Below, in pieces: positions 43,686 to 51,633 of a DNA stretch of 64,000 nt. Position 1 is the first letter of the stretch; each line of letters opens with the position of its first letter. Source of the DNA: JAWLEP01 sp964553045 (GTDB lineage: Bacteria; Fermentibacterota; Fermentibacteria; Fermentibacterales; JCC-6); assembly GCA_964553045.1 (NCBI GenBank), contig CAZKJG010000005.1:62001-126000 (forward strand), written 5' to 3'. The position numbers were made by a program, and so were the translations under genes. The notes under the pieces were generated by a model, which was not told where the DNA came from, made no database searches, and saw only the letters and a program-made list of their open reading frames with translations.

Positions 43686-44459
43686 CTACCTGTCGGGGAT
43701 ATGCCACGCCGGACCCCAGCGTCGCTGCAGGGGAACGGAGTCGACGGGCACCGGAACATCGAGGCTCCAGACCGCGGGGGGCGGAGGATCGGGCTCTTCG
43801 ATGCTTCGAATTGCCATATCCAGGCCCTTCTCCGCCCCGGAAAGGCGCCAGGAAGTGGGCCAGGCGGTGTATATGTCCCCGGGGCTGGCGGAGGTGATCT
43901 CCGCCCTTCCATCCTCCCACTCCATGGAGGGAAAGGCGCTTCCCGGGGAGAGCTCAACTTCCATCGTATCCCGAGCTTCCGGCAGGGAGACCACGGTCCA
44001 GGTTACGGCGGACCCGGCGGTTGCCCCTCCCAGGGAGATGACCCACTGCGGAAGGCGCAGGGGGAATCCGGTGCGCACCAGGCAGACGAGGTCGGAGCAG
44101 TCCAGCAGAGCATCGCCAAGGGGAAAGCCATCCGGGTAGAATGTGGCCCGGCCCTCGTCGGGGTAGTAGACCAGGGATCCGGTGGTGTCACTGCGCAGGG
44201 AAACCACGGGATGGCCGTCGGGACCGTAGAAGTCCGCCCGCAGCAGTGGGGCACCGGCGTCACCCCAGAGGACGAAGGGACCCTCGGCCGCGAGATTTGG
44301 TCCGTCCAGTCTCGCTCGCCCCCTTATCTGAAATACGTCCAGCCTCTCCAGGGCCAGCGACACTCTGGCCGCGTACACGTCCCGGGCGCCGCGCAGTTCC
44401 TCCCTGCGGGGCATGGAGGGCCCGCAGGCCAGAACCGCCATGGCCGCGGCAGCGGTCAG
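43686..44459 (-). CDS. Predicted lipoprotein, LolB/DUF4292-like
   Basis: About 257 residues. A hydrophobic stretch ends in the lipobox VLAC (LLTAAAAMAVLACGPS), so it is probably anchored in a membrane by a diacylated cysteine. The mature part has an incomplete beta-barrel pattern (FQIRGRARLDGPNLAAEGPFVLWGDAGAPLLRADFYGPDG ... PQWVISLGG), reminiscent of LolA/LolB-type proteins; this is an inference. The start is unclear: no ATG, GTG or TTG gives a normal signal peptide. CTG at 44459 would, while the ATG at 44441 leaves only five residues before the cysteine. It overlaps nothing but follows the 66-aa ORF by 4 nt. Confidence 0.7.
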   Translation of the reverse strand: MTAAAAMAVLACGPSMPRREELRGARDVYAARVSLALERLDVFQIRGRARLDGPNLAAEGPFVLWGDAGAPLLRADFYGPDGHPVVSLRSDTTGSLVYYPDEGRATFYPDGFPLGDALLDCSDLVCLVRTGFPLRLPQWVISLGGATAGSAVTWTVVSLPEARDTMEVELSPGSAFPSMEWEDGRAEITSASPGDIYTAWPTSWRLSGAEKGLDMAIRSIEEPDPPPPAVWSLDVPVPVDSVPLQRRWGPAWHIPDR

Positions 44460-44463
44460 GAGC

Positions 44464-44664
44464 CTAAGCGCCGTACTTCTTCTCCAGAGCGGAGATTCGA
44501 CGGTCCAGCTCCAGCTCCTTGGCGTACTTCTCCTGGCGGGCCAGGAGCGCCTTGTTGTCGGGGACTTTCTCCAGAAGGGTATCCAGCATGCTGAGGGCCT
44601 TCTCCCTGTCCCCGGACCTTGCGGTGGCATCGACCTTCTTGACCAGTTCGCTGAGCTTGGCCAT
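44464..44664 (-). CDS. Small helical protein, 66 aa
   Basis: A soluble, charged protein: KLSELVKKVDATARSGDREKALSMLDTLLEKVPDNKALLARQEKYAKELELDRRISALEKKYGA. Residues 1-45 resemble one and a half TPR-like helices (GDREKALSMLDTLLEKVPDNKALL), followed by a short coiled coil. It sits 3 nt after the PHP gene stop codon and 4 nt before the lipoprotein gene. The function is unknown. Confidence 0.75.
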   Translation of the reverse strand: MAKLSELVKKVDATARSGDREKALSMLDTLLEKVPDNKALLARQEKYAKELELDRRISALEKKYGA

Positions 44665-44667
44665 CCG

Positions 44668-45549
44668 CTATCCTCTCATCACCGGCTCTATCGAGCACAT
44701 CTGCAGAAACTCCGACACCTTCTCGGCGTACACCGCGAATTCTCCATTTCCCCCCAGCCGGCACGCCGAGCAATCTCCATGGTAATCCGTTCCTCCGCTC
44801 GCAGCAAGCCCGTAAGTGCGGGCGGTTCTCTCGAGGTGTGCCGTCAGGCGCGCGTCGTGTCCGGGGTAGTAGACCTCCACGCCCGCCATCCCGCTGGCCG
44901 CCAGGGAACCGATCAGGGACGAGATCTCCTCCGGCTGGCGGGGCAGCAGACCCGGATGGGCCAGAACCGGCAGGCCGCCCTCGTCACGGATGAGCCCCAT
45001 GGCCGACTCCGCCGACAGCCGCCGCCTCTCCACGTAGGCCGGACGGCCCCTTGCCAGGAACCTGTCGAAGGCCTCCCGTTCGCTTTCCACATAGCCCCTG
45101 TTGACCATCACCTGGGCTATATGGGGCCTCCCCACCACTCCCTGTCCGGCGGCTCTGGTCACCTCGCCGTCCGGAACATGCATCCCCATCTCCGCGAGCT
45201 TCTCCAGTATGCGGGGATTCCTGGTGTATCTGGCCCTTCGAATGCGCTCCAGGGCACGGCCCAGCGGTGTGTGGGGGGAGCAGAGCCGGTCCAGCTCCGC
45301 TTCGGGGAAGTATCCCAGCAGGTGGGCGGAGCCTCCTCCGGCCAGGTCGACGCTGAGCTCCACCGCCGGTATGAGGGCAAGACCGCGGGATTCGGCGGCC
45401 TCACAGGCCTCGGGAATGCCGGCCAGGGTGTCGTGATCGGTGACCGCAAACGCTCCCAGTCCCAGGGCGCAGGCCATCTCGACCAGCCTGGAGGGGCTGT
45501 GGTCGCCGTCGGAAGCCGTGCTGTGCGTGTGCAGGTCTACCTTGGTCAC
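44668..45549 (-). CDS. PHP-domain phosphoesterase (YciV/RNase AM-like)
   Basis: A 293-residue PHP enzyme: DLHTHSTASDGDHSP, VTDHDTLAGIPEA, the insertion with GRPHIAQVM, VLAHPGLLP and GTDYHGD carry the metal-binding histidines and aspartates. Relatives (YciV/TrpH) remove 5' nucleotides from RNA or hydrolyse 3',5'-bisphosphonucleotides; the substrate here is not certain. GTG at 45549 follows GGGAGGTGAC. It is transcribed away from the plus-strand nucleotidyltransferase gene. Confidence 0.9.
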   Translation of the reverse strand: MTKVDLHTHSTASDGDHSPSRLVEMACALGLGAFAVTDHDTLAGIPEACEAAESRGLALIPAVELSVDLAGGGSAHLLGYFPEAELDRLCSPHTPLGRALERIRRARYTRNPRILEKLAEMGMHVPDGEVTRAAGQGVVGRPHIAQVMVNRGYVESEREAFDRFLARGRPAYVERRRLSAESAMGLIRDEGGLPVLAHPGLLPRQPEEISSLIGSLAASGMAGVEVYYPGHDARLTAHLERTARTYGLAASGGTDYHGDCSACRLGGNGEFAVYAEKVSEFLQMCSIEPVMRG

Positions 45550-45639
45550 GTCACCTCCCGGGCGCATGAATATAGCCTAGGTCCGCAGGGGTGCAAGACC
45601 GGTCTCGACAGAGCCGCCGATAGACGTAGACTATTCTGT

Positions 45640-46635
45640 ATGGGTGCGCGCGAATGGACCCGCATACGGGCGTCGAGAGCCAATCCGGATCCGGTCACCA
45701 GGGCCGCCTGCCGATGGGCGGCATCCGGTTTCCCTTCCAGGGGATACCGGGGACCGGTTCCGCCGCCGGACCATTCCCTCGCGCCCCTGCTGAGCGTGGA
45801 ATCCGGGGCAGACGGGGCCCGCCGCCGGGCCCTGGAGCTGGCGGCAGGCTGGATGCTCAGGAGGAAGGCCCTGCAGAACCCCTGCCGTCGAATGCTGCGT
45901 ATGGGAGTGGGGGCGGTGGCGGTCAAGGGCTGGGATCTGGCGCAGACCGTCTACCCATTTCTGGGAGCGAGGCCCATGGGCGACGTGGACCTGATGGTTC
46001 CGGCCCCCCAGCTTGCCGAGGCCGCCGGCGCATTCAGAGCCTGCGGGTGGAGGGCGCTGAGTCCCGGGTGGGGACTGCTTTCCTCCGAAACGGTATCCGA
46101 GCTGAAGCTGGCATCGGAAAGGGGCGTCCTGGTGGAGCTGCACACCCATCCCTTCTACTACCCCGCGCTGTTCCCCGGCAGGGCTTTCCGAAGTCTCAGC
46201 GCCCCCGAGCGGAGTGTGGAGCCCGACCTCGGGGCGCCTTCCTGGCCGGCGGCGCTCGCTATGCTGCTCGTGCACGCTCTCACCGAGAGCGAGGTCATAT
46301 CCCGGCAGTGGGTTGACATCGCGGCCGTCTGCCCGAAGTTATCCGGAAGCGAAGAATGGCGTGAGCTCTGCCTGTGGCTGCGCCGTTCCGGGCTGGGCGC
46401 CGCCGCCGGAGAGCTCCTGGAGGCCGCAGCCGAAATGGACGCGCCCGTTCCCCGGGCGGCCCTGACGTCGCTGTCGGCGGGCCCCGACAGGCGCCGGGTA
46501 CTGGCCGCCATCCGGGCCCGACATGGCCTTCCTACGGCCGTGGCCGTTCTGCTGGGCGGCTGGCGGGGCCTGTCTCTGGGCGCCGCGCAGCTGCATCGAA
46601 TCGTTTTCCGAGGAGGGCCCCTCAGGGCGCGCTGA
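45640..46635 (+). CDS. Nucleotidyltransferase-family protein (NTP_transf_5-like)
   Basis: A 331-residue protein. The central VKGWDLAQTVYPFLGARPMGDVDLMVPAPQLAEA has the GDVDL metal-binding pair typical of the uncharacterised nucleotidyltransferase family. The N-terminus is basic and proline-rich, and the C-terminal half is helical. Family members sit in surface polysaccharide or toxin-antitoxin contexts; neither is evident here. ATG at 45640 has no Shine-Dalgarno, so initiation may be leaderless or from an internal codon. It forms a plus-strand pair with the HD gene 37 nt downstream, surrounded by minus-strand genes. Confidence 0.72.
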   Translation: MGAREWTRIRASRANPDPVTRAACRWAASGFPSRGYRGPVPPPDHSLAPLLSVESGADGARRRALELAAGWMLRRKALQNPCRRMLRMGVGAVAVKGWDLAQTVYPFLGARPMGDVDLMVPAPQLAEAAGAFRACGWRALSPGWGLLSSETVSELKLASERGVLVELHTHPFYYPALFPGRAFRSLSAPERSVEPDLGAPSWPAALAMLLVHALTESEVISRQWVDIAAVCPKLSGSEEWRELCLWLRRSGLGAAAGELLEAAAEMDAPVPRAALTSLSAGPDRRRVLAAIRARHGLPTAVAVLLGGWRGLSLGAAQLHRIVFRGGPLRAR

Positions 46636-46672
46636 TCCCGGTCAGGGGCAGCCAAGCGGAGAGGTACGCCGG

Positions 46673-48022
46673 ATGAGAAAGGTCATGTACGTAAGGGATC
46701 CCGTGCTGGGCAGCGTGAGGCTCTCGCCGATACAGGAGGCCCTGCTGAAGACCGTCGAGGTCCAGCGACTCAGCTTTGTGCATCAGCTGGGAACCACCTT
46801 CCAGTGCTACCCCGGGGCCCACGGCATGCGACTCTCCCACGCCCTGGGAGTCTCCCACCTGGCAGGCAGGATAGCGCGACAGGTTTTGGAGGAACCCGCC
46901 GGCGAAGACTGCGGCGAACGGTCGGGCATGGTGAGCATGCTGGAGGCCGCGGGAATGCTGCATGACATTGGCCATACCCCCTGGTCTCACACCCTCGAGC
47001 CCCTCTACCTGGAGCTTACCGGCGAAGATCACATGGACCTGGTGTCGGACCTGGTCACGGGCCGGGGAACTATGGGCATAAGGGGCTGCGGCAAGATCCC
47101 CGGCATACTGCACGAGCACGGCGTGGACCCCGAGGACGTGGCGGCACTGATCTGCAGCCGCTACGGAGGAAAGCCCTTCCTGCAACAGATGATCTTCGGC
47201 GAGGTGGACGCCGACATGCTCGATTACCTGCAGAGGGATTTCCACTTCACCGGGGTTGCCTTCGGGCACATAGAGGTGGACAGGCTCATCAGCACGATGG
47301 TGGTCCACCGTCAGAGGCTGATGTTCCTCTCCAAGGGCCTGGACGCCGTCAGGGACTTCCTGCACGCCCGGCTGCAGATGTACTCCAGCGTCTACCTCCA
47401 CAAGAAGACCCGGATCGTTGACCAGATGCTGCTTCGGGCGGCCCGCAGGAGCATCGTGGAGCTGGAGGAGGTCCCCGACTTCGTTCGAATGACCGACGAC
47501 GAGCTTCTCAGCTTCCTGTGCCGGGGGTCCTCGGACCAATGGGTTCGGGAGATGGCTTGGCGGGTCAAGTACCGGCAGGGCCTCTTCTCCAGGGTGTTCA
47601 GAATAGACGCCCCCACCAGCACGGAGACCGAGAAGGGTTTCCTGCGTTCACTGGCCGACACCGGCGATGAACCCGCGGGGATAGCCGCCGGGCTGGAGAG
47701 GGACATAGCCAAAGAGGCCGGTATAGACCCGCGTCTGGTGATCGTGGACCTTCCCCTGGAAGCGGTAAAGGTGTCCGAGGAGCGATTCACCAGGCTGGAC
47801 ATACGTTTCCTGGACAAGCGGGGACGGGTCTTGGGCCTGGACGAGCTGGATCCGGCCTTCGGCAGCTACCTTCGCAGTGCCGTGCCCAACAGGAGCCTGC
47901 TGACCATCAGCTGCGCGCCCGAACACAGAGGCGCGGTGCGCAGAGCCTGCCACAGCGTTTTCAGAAAGACGGCCACGCCGCTGTTCGGCTGGGATGATGA
48001 GGAGGAGAACGGGGAGGTCTAG
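46673..48022 (+). CDS. HD-domain phosphohydrolase (SAMHD1/dGTPase-like)
   Basis: A 449-residue HD protein. RLSHALGVSHLAGRIA supplies the first His, EAAGMLHDIGHTPWSHTLEPLYLEL the HD pair and downstream His, and DADMLDYLQRDFHFTGVAFG the last Asp. This is the arrangement in dNTP triphosphohydrolases of the SAMHD1/dGTPase clan. It may hydrolyse dNTPs or another phosphate ester. ATG with GGAGAGG 8 nt upstream. Its stop codon overlaps the convergent stop codon of the ankyrin gene within the palindrome CTAG. Confidence 0.88.
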   Translation: MRKVMYVRDPVLGSVRLSPIQEALLKTVEVQRLSFVHQLGTTFQCYPGAHGMRLSHALGVSHLAGRIARQVLEEPAGEDCGERSGMVSMLEAAGMLHDIGHTPWSHTLEPLYLELTGEDHMDLVSDLVTGRGTMGIRGCGKIPGILHEHGVDPEDVAALICSRYGGKPFLQQMIFGEVDADMLDYLQRDFHFTGVAFGHIEVDRLISTMVVHRQRLMFLSKGLDAVRDFLHARLQMYSSVYLHKKTRIVDQMLLRAARRSIVELEEVPDFVRMTDDELLSFLCRGSSDQWVREMAWRVKYRQGLFSRVFRIDAPTSTETEKGFLRSLADTGDEPAGIAAGLERDIAKEAGIDPRLVIVDLPLEAVKVSEERFTRLDIRFLDKRGRVLGLDELDPAFGSYLRSAVPNRSLLTISCAPEHRGAVRRACHSVFRKTATPLFGWDDEEENGEV

Positions 48023-48831
48023 CGCTCGCCGTCCAGCACCACGGCCGGGGTCACCTTGCCGCAGTTACCGCAGGTGAATACCATGTGCTCCCACATGCCT
48101 ATGCTCAGGTACCAGCGGATCCTGTCGTTGTCCGGGCGCTCCATGGAGCTTTTGCAGCCGGGGCAGGTCCAGCTTACCTGACGTCTGCCTCTAAGCTCCT
48201 CCAGGGCGTCCTCCAGGATGGGTACGTACTCCTCGTTGCCGGATTCCTCTGCAACCTCGGCCGGCGTCTTGCCCTTGTCGTTGCGGATGTAGGCCAGCGC
48301 TCCCCTGTCCAGCAGCAGACGCACCAGCTCCTTGGAACCCTTCCGGCCGGCCGCGTAGTGCAACGGGGTGTTTCCCCTGGAGTCCTCTGCGTTGAGGTCC
48401 GCCCCGGCGTCCAGGAGCAGAGCGCTCACGGCAACGGTGCCGTTCCGGACCGCGAGGTGGAGGGCTGATATGTCTCCGCTGCTGGCGGAGACCACCGAGG
48501 CCCCCGCCGAGATCAGGGCCTCGACGAGCTGCGGACAGTCCTTGGCGGACGCCAGCTGCAGCGCCGTCTCGTCCATGGGGCCGATGCGCATATTGATATC
48601 GGCGCCCCCGGAGGCCAGGTTCTCGATGATCCTGTGCACCGCGCCGTCGGGGATCGACTCGCTTCCGCAGACGGTGTTTACGAAGATCTGCAGCAGGTTC
48701 TCTCCGCTGTCCTTGTCTTCGGTCTCCAGCTTCAGGCCGCCTTCGGAGAGGGAGACCATCCTGTCCCAGTCGGGCTTGTCGGACTTCATTGCGGATACGA
48801 ACTTCTTGCTGGAGCTTCCGAACAGGGCCAA
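48019..48831 (-). CDS. Ankyrin-repeat protein with C-terminal zinc ribbon
   Basis: A 270-residue protein. Residues 65-200 contain about four ankyrin repeats (DETALQLASAKDCPQLVEALISAGASV, ISALHLAVRNGTVAVSALLLDAGADL, NTPLHYAAGRKGSKELVRLLLDRGAL). The C-terminus is a zinc ribbon (WTCPGCKSSM ... VFTCGNCGKV, two CxxC pairs). Probably a cytoplasmic interaction protein; its partner is unknown. TTG at 48831 has GGAGG upstream. Confidence 0.82.
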   Translation of the reverse strand: MALFGSSSKKFVSAMKSDKPDWDRMVSLSEGGLKLETEDKDSGENLLQIFVNTVCGSESIPDGAVHRIIENLASGGADINMRIGPMDETALQLASAKDCPQLVEALISAGASVVSASSGDISALHLAVRNGTVAVSALLLDAGADLNAEDSRGNTPLHYAAGRKGSKELVRLLLDRGALAYIRNDKGKTPAEVAEESGNEEYVPILEDALEELRGRRQVSWTCPGCKSSMERPDNDRIRWYLSIGMWEHMVFTCGNCGKVTPAVVLDGER

Positions 48832-49009
48832 GGATAAACCTCCACGGATATCGTCCTGGTACGGCGCTCGATTCAACGGGAGAAGATCCCGCGACTCATC
48901 CCGGCCGCGGGAGTACCCGGAGTACGGGGTAATATATGGATCGGGAGGCCCATCCACCATACCCGGAGGGCTCCCTGGGGGGGCGCGGCGAGAGGCCCGA
49001 AGAGCCGTT

Positions 49010-49696
49010 CTATAGGTCCTCCAGCCGCTGCCAGGAAACCGCCCTTACGCCCTCCAGCCTCGAGAGATCGCGCACGAGCCCCACACCGTCTACGGAACCC
49101 TGACGCATTCGAAGGTGGAACAGCATTCTGTACGTGCCCTCCTCACCCTGGAGCTCCATCTCGGTGTACTTGATCTCGATGCCGGCGGACCTTATGGCAT
49201 CCACCACCTCACCGGGTATTCGGTGTGAGAGGTGGTCGGCGCAGGTGACAAGCATGTCCCTGTACACGGCAGTCGGAATGTAGTCCTCCAGCCTGTCCAG
49301 CACGATGAGGATGAGAAATGCCAGCACGGCGGCCACGCCCGTCATCAGAAGAAGGCCCAGGGCAGCCAGAACGCCGGCCACCGCAGTGAACCAGACGCAT
49401 GCCGCCGTGGTCAGCCCCCGGACGATGTCACCGGTCTTTATGATCGCCCCGGCCCCCAGAAATCCGATTCCCGTGACCACACCGGCCACCACCCTGCTCA
49501 CGTCCGCCTGCACCGCGGAAAGCCGGCTGCTGCTGGCCAGGTCTAGGCCGGCCATGACCACAAGGCAGGAGGCTACCGACACCAGCATGTGGGTTCGAAG
49601 CCCGGCGGGCCTGCCGTGCATCTGCCGCTCGATTCCAACCAGGGCCCCGGAGGCGGCAGCCACTCCGATGCGCAACAGCCAGGTCTCCAGGTTCAA
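49010..49696 (-). CDS. MgtC/SapB-family membrane protein
   Basis: A 228-residue protein: GALVGIERQMHGRPAGLRTHMLVSVASCL and RVVAGVVTGIGFLGAGAIIKTGDIVRGLTTAACVWFTAVAGVLAALG are the MgtC/SapB signature. Four membrane segments are followed by a soluble C-terminal domain (about residues 150-228) with an ACT-like look. Members affect magnesium homeostasis and virulence in pathogens. TTG at 49696 overlaps the kinase stop codon (TTGA). Confidence 0.9.
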   Translation of the reverse strand: MNLETWLLRIGVAAASGALVGIERQMHGRPAGLRTHMLVSVASCLVVMAGLDLASSSRLSAVQADVSRVVAGVVTGIGFLGAGAIIKTGDIVRGLTTAACVWFTAVAGVLAALGLLLMTGVAAVLAFLILIVLDRLEDYIPTAVYRDMLVTCADHLSHRIPGEVVDAIRSAGIEIKYTEMELQGEEGTYRMLFHLRMRQGSVDGVGLVRDLSRLEGVRAVSWQRLEDL

Positions 49697-51426
49697 GAGT
49701 CCCCCCTTATGCCGAGAAGGTCCAGGATCTTCAGGGCCAGGGCCTCGGGCATGTAGGGCTTTCGGATGAAGCCGACCCCCGGGCCTCCCAGATCCATGTC
49801 ACCCGAGCTCATTGACTCGTAGCCGCTGGTGAAGAGTATGGCCATGTCGGGCCATCGCTCGCGGCAGATCCTGGCCACTTCCTGCGAAGGCGTCCCCTTC
49901 ATGTTGACGTCCAGGATGAGCACGTCGAAACCCTCATGCTCGAAGACGGCAAGGGCCTCGTCGCCGTTTCCCGCTCCGGCGACCAGGAATCCGTAGTGCT
50001 CGAGTATCTGACGGGTGGTCTCCCGGACCAGGGTCTCCTCCTCGGCCACCAGAACGGATATGCCGCTGCCGCTGATCTCCTCTTTCTCCTCGGTTCCGGC
50101 TGGGCGGACTCCCCCCTCGGCGGCCCGGAGCAGCACGCGGAAGGTGGATGACCTCGGCTCCCGGGTGAAGATGATCATTCCCCTCTGGGCCCTCACGGCC
50201 TGATAGACGGAGGCGATGGCGGCCCCGAACCTCTTCTCTATCTCCAGAGGGTCGCTGTCCTCCGACTCCAGCAGGTCGCGCAGCTCCAGGGGCACCACAC
50301 TGCCGTCGTTGAGGCTTACGCTCACGCATGGGATGGAGCAGAGCAGACCGCACTTGCCCGAGAATCGGGGATCCGTGCCCGGCTCGCCGACGTACTCCAC
50401 CGATATGGATATCCTGCCTCTTCCCTCCAGCAGCTCGCTGGACCTCAGCGCAAGGCTGTAGAAGATCTGGCGCAGCAGCGAACGGTCGGCCATCATCATG
50501 GGAATCGAACGGCCGGTGGATACCTCCAGGGATACCGCCCGGGGAAGAACGCTCCTGAGGGCTTCCGTTATCTCGGTGACCTCCTCCACCGGATCGAGCG
50601 GGCGGTCCGAGGTCTCCCGCATGGCCGATGCCTGAAGCAGCTCGTCGGATATCGATGCCGCCCGCTCTGCGGCGGACAGTATGGCCTTGAATCTCCTGCC
50701 GTCATGGCTCTCGGGCGGATGAACTGCCTCCCCCAGCGACGCGGCGCCGATGATGCCGGCGAGCAGGTTGTTCAGGTCGTGGGCGAAGCCCCTCACAACC
50801 GTGGACATGATGGCCAGGCTGCTGGCGGCGATGCGGTCGTTCAGGGTTCTCTCCCCCGCCTCTGCCGGGTCGCGAAGCCCGGAGGCATCCATGAGGGTGA
50901 GGACTCCGCCGTCTTCGCCCGCGGTCGAGGCGTCGACCTCGGTCAGTGTCGCCAGCACCCTGACCCGTTCTCCGGTAGAGTGCTCCAGAGTCCATATCTC
51001 CGGGCCCAGGGGGCGGAGGTCGGCGAGGCTGACTCGCTGGTCCTCCTCCAGGCACGGAAGGGCGGAAACCCTCATGCCGACCGCATCCCCGCGGGTTACC
51101 TCCAGCAGCCGCTGCGCCTCCCGGTTCAGCTCGGTCACAAATCCATCCGGGTCCAGGAACACGAGCGCCGGGCGGTCGGCCGAGCGCATGACCGACGTGC
51201 CGGAGGGCCGGGTATCCCGTCTGTCCTCCCGCAGCCGGGCCCGAGAGGCCGGCGGGCTCTCGGTGCGCTCACTGCGCCTCTGCCTGAAGAAGGTAAGTAC
51301 AATCGCCAGAGGGATGAGCAGCAGCGCGGCCACAGCAAAGCTGCGCGGCGACAACCAGTTGCCGTCCCAGGCGCTCTCCGCTGTCTGGAGGAAGACGGCC
51401 GTCGCAGCCAGCGCTAACGAGCTCAC
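49693..51426 (-). CDS. Hybrid histidine kinase with degenerate ATPase domain
   Basis: About 577 residues: an N-terminal signal anchor and a second membrane helix (FAVAALLLIPLAIVLTFF), a PAS domain (PALVFLDPDGFVTELNREAQRLLEVTRG), a HisKA helix with the phosphorylatable His in FAHDLNNLLAGI (about 214), a HATPase region and a C-terminal receiver with DVNM (Asp about 505), FTSGY and KPY. The ATPase region looks damaged: the N-box Asn is missing (QIFYSLALRSSELL), and the G1 and G2 boxes read LNDGSVVP and FGAAIASVYQAV. Autophosphorylation may be weak or absent. GTG at 51426 is preferred; longer GTG (51468) and TTG (51501) starts exist. Confidence 0.82.
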   Translation of the reverse strand: MSSLALAATAVFLQTAESAWDGNWLSPRSFAVAALLLIPLAIVLTFFRQRRSERTESPPASRARLREDRRDTRPSGTSVMRSADRPALVFLDPDGFVTELNREAQRLLEVTRGDAVGMRVSALPCLEEDQRVSLADLRPLGPEIWTLEHSTGERVRVLATLTEVDASTAGEDGGVLTLMDASGLRDPAEAGERTLNDRIAASSLAIMSTVVRGFAHDLNNLLAGIIGAASLGEAVHPPESHDGRRFKAILSAAERAASISDELLQASAMRETSDRPLDPVEEVTEITEALRSVLPRAVSLEVSTGRSIPMMMADRSLLRQIFYSLALRSSELLEGRGRISISVEYVGEPGTDPRFSGKCGLLCSIPCVSVSLNDGSVVPLELRDLLESEDSDPLEIEKRFGAAIASVYQAVRAQRGMIIFTREPRSSTFRVLLRAAEGGVRPAGTEEKEEISGSGISVLVAEEETLVRETTRQILEHYGFLVAGAGNGDEALAVFEHEGFDVLILDVNMKGTPSQEVARICRERWPDMAILFTSGYESMSSGDMDLGGPGVGFIRKPYMPEALALKILDLLGIRGDS

Positions 51427-51532
51427 AGCAGCCGCACCCCCTCCCTTGGACCTCCCCTGCGACGTCACCCTTAGTGTGCCGTATGGCGTGAACGTGGTCA
51501 AGAACCGCGTGAGAGCGCTATCGCAGGATAAA

Positions 51533-51561
51533 TTGACAGGCCTTTATTCATATCCTATGTT
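51533..51561 (+). promoter_or_regulatory. Strong sigma-70-like promoter of the recombinase
   Basis: TTGACA (51533-51538), a 17-nt spacer and TATGTT (51556-51561) on the plus strand, 72 nt before the recombinase ATG. The -35 box matches the consensus perfectly in a GC-rich genome, so high activity is plausible unless repressed by a protein binding the AGGGGTCA repeats just downstream. Confidence 0.65.
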
Positions 51562-51574
51562 TCAGTCGAGCTAT

Positions 51575-51627
51575 AGGGGTCAAATTAGCTCAAGGGGTCA
51601 ATTAGTATACCTTAGAGAGAGGGGTCA
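51575..51627 (+). repeat. Three AGGGGTCA direct repeats before the recombinase
   Basis: AGGGGTCA occurs at 51575, 51593 and 51620. The first two copies extend to GGGGTCAAATTAG and GGGGTCAATTAG. They lie between promoter and ATG. They could be operators for autoregulation or arm-type sites that a tyrosine recombinase binds with its N-terminal domain. Confidence 0.6.
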
Positions 51628-51633
51628 CCAGAC

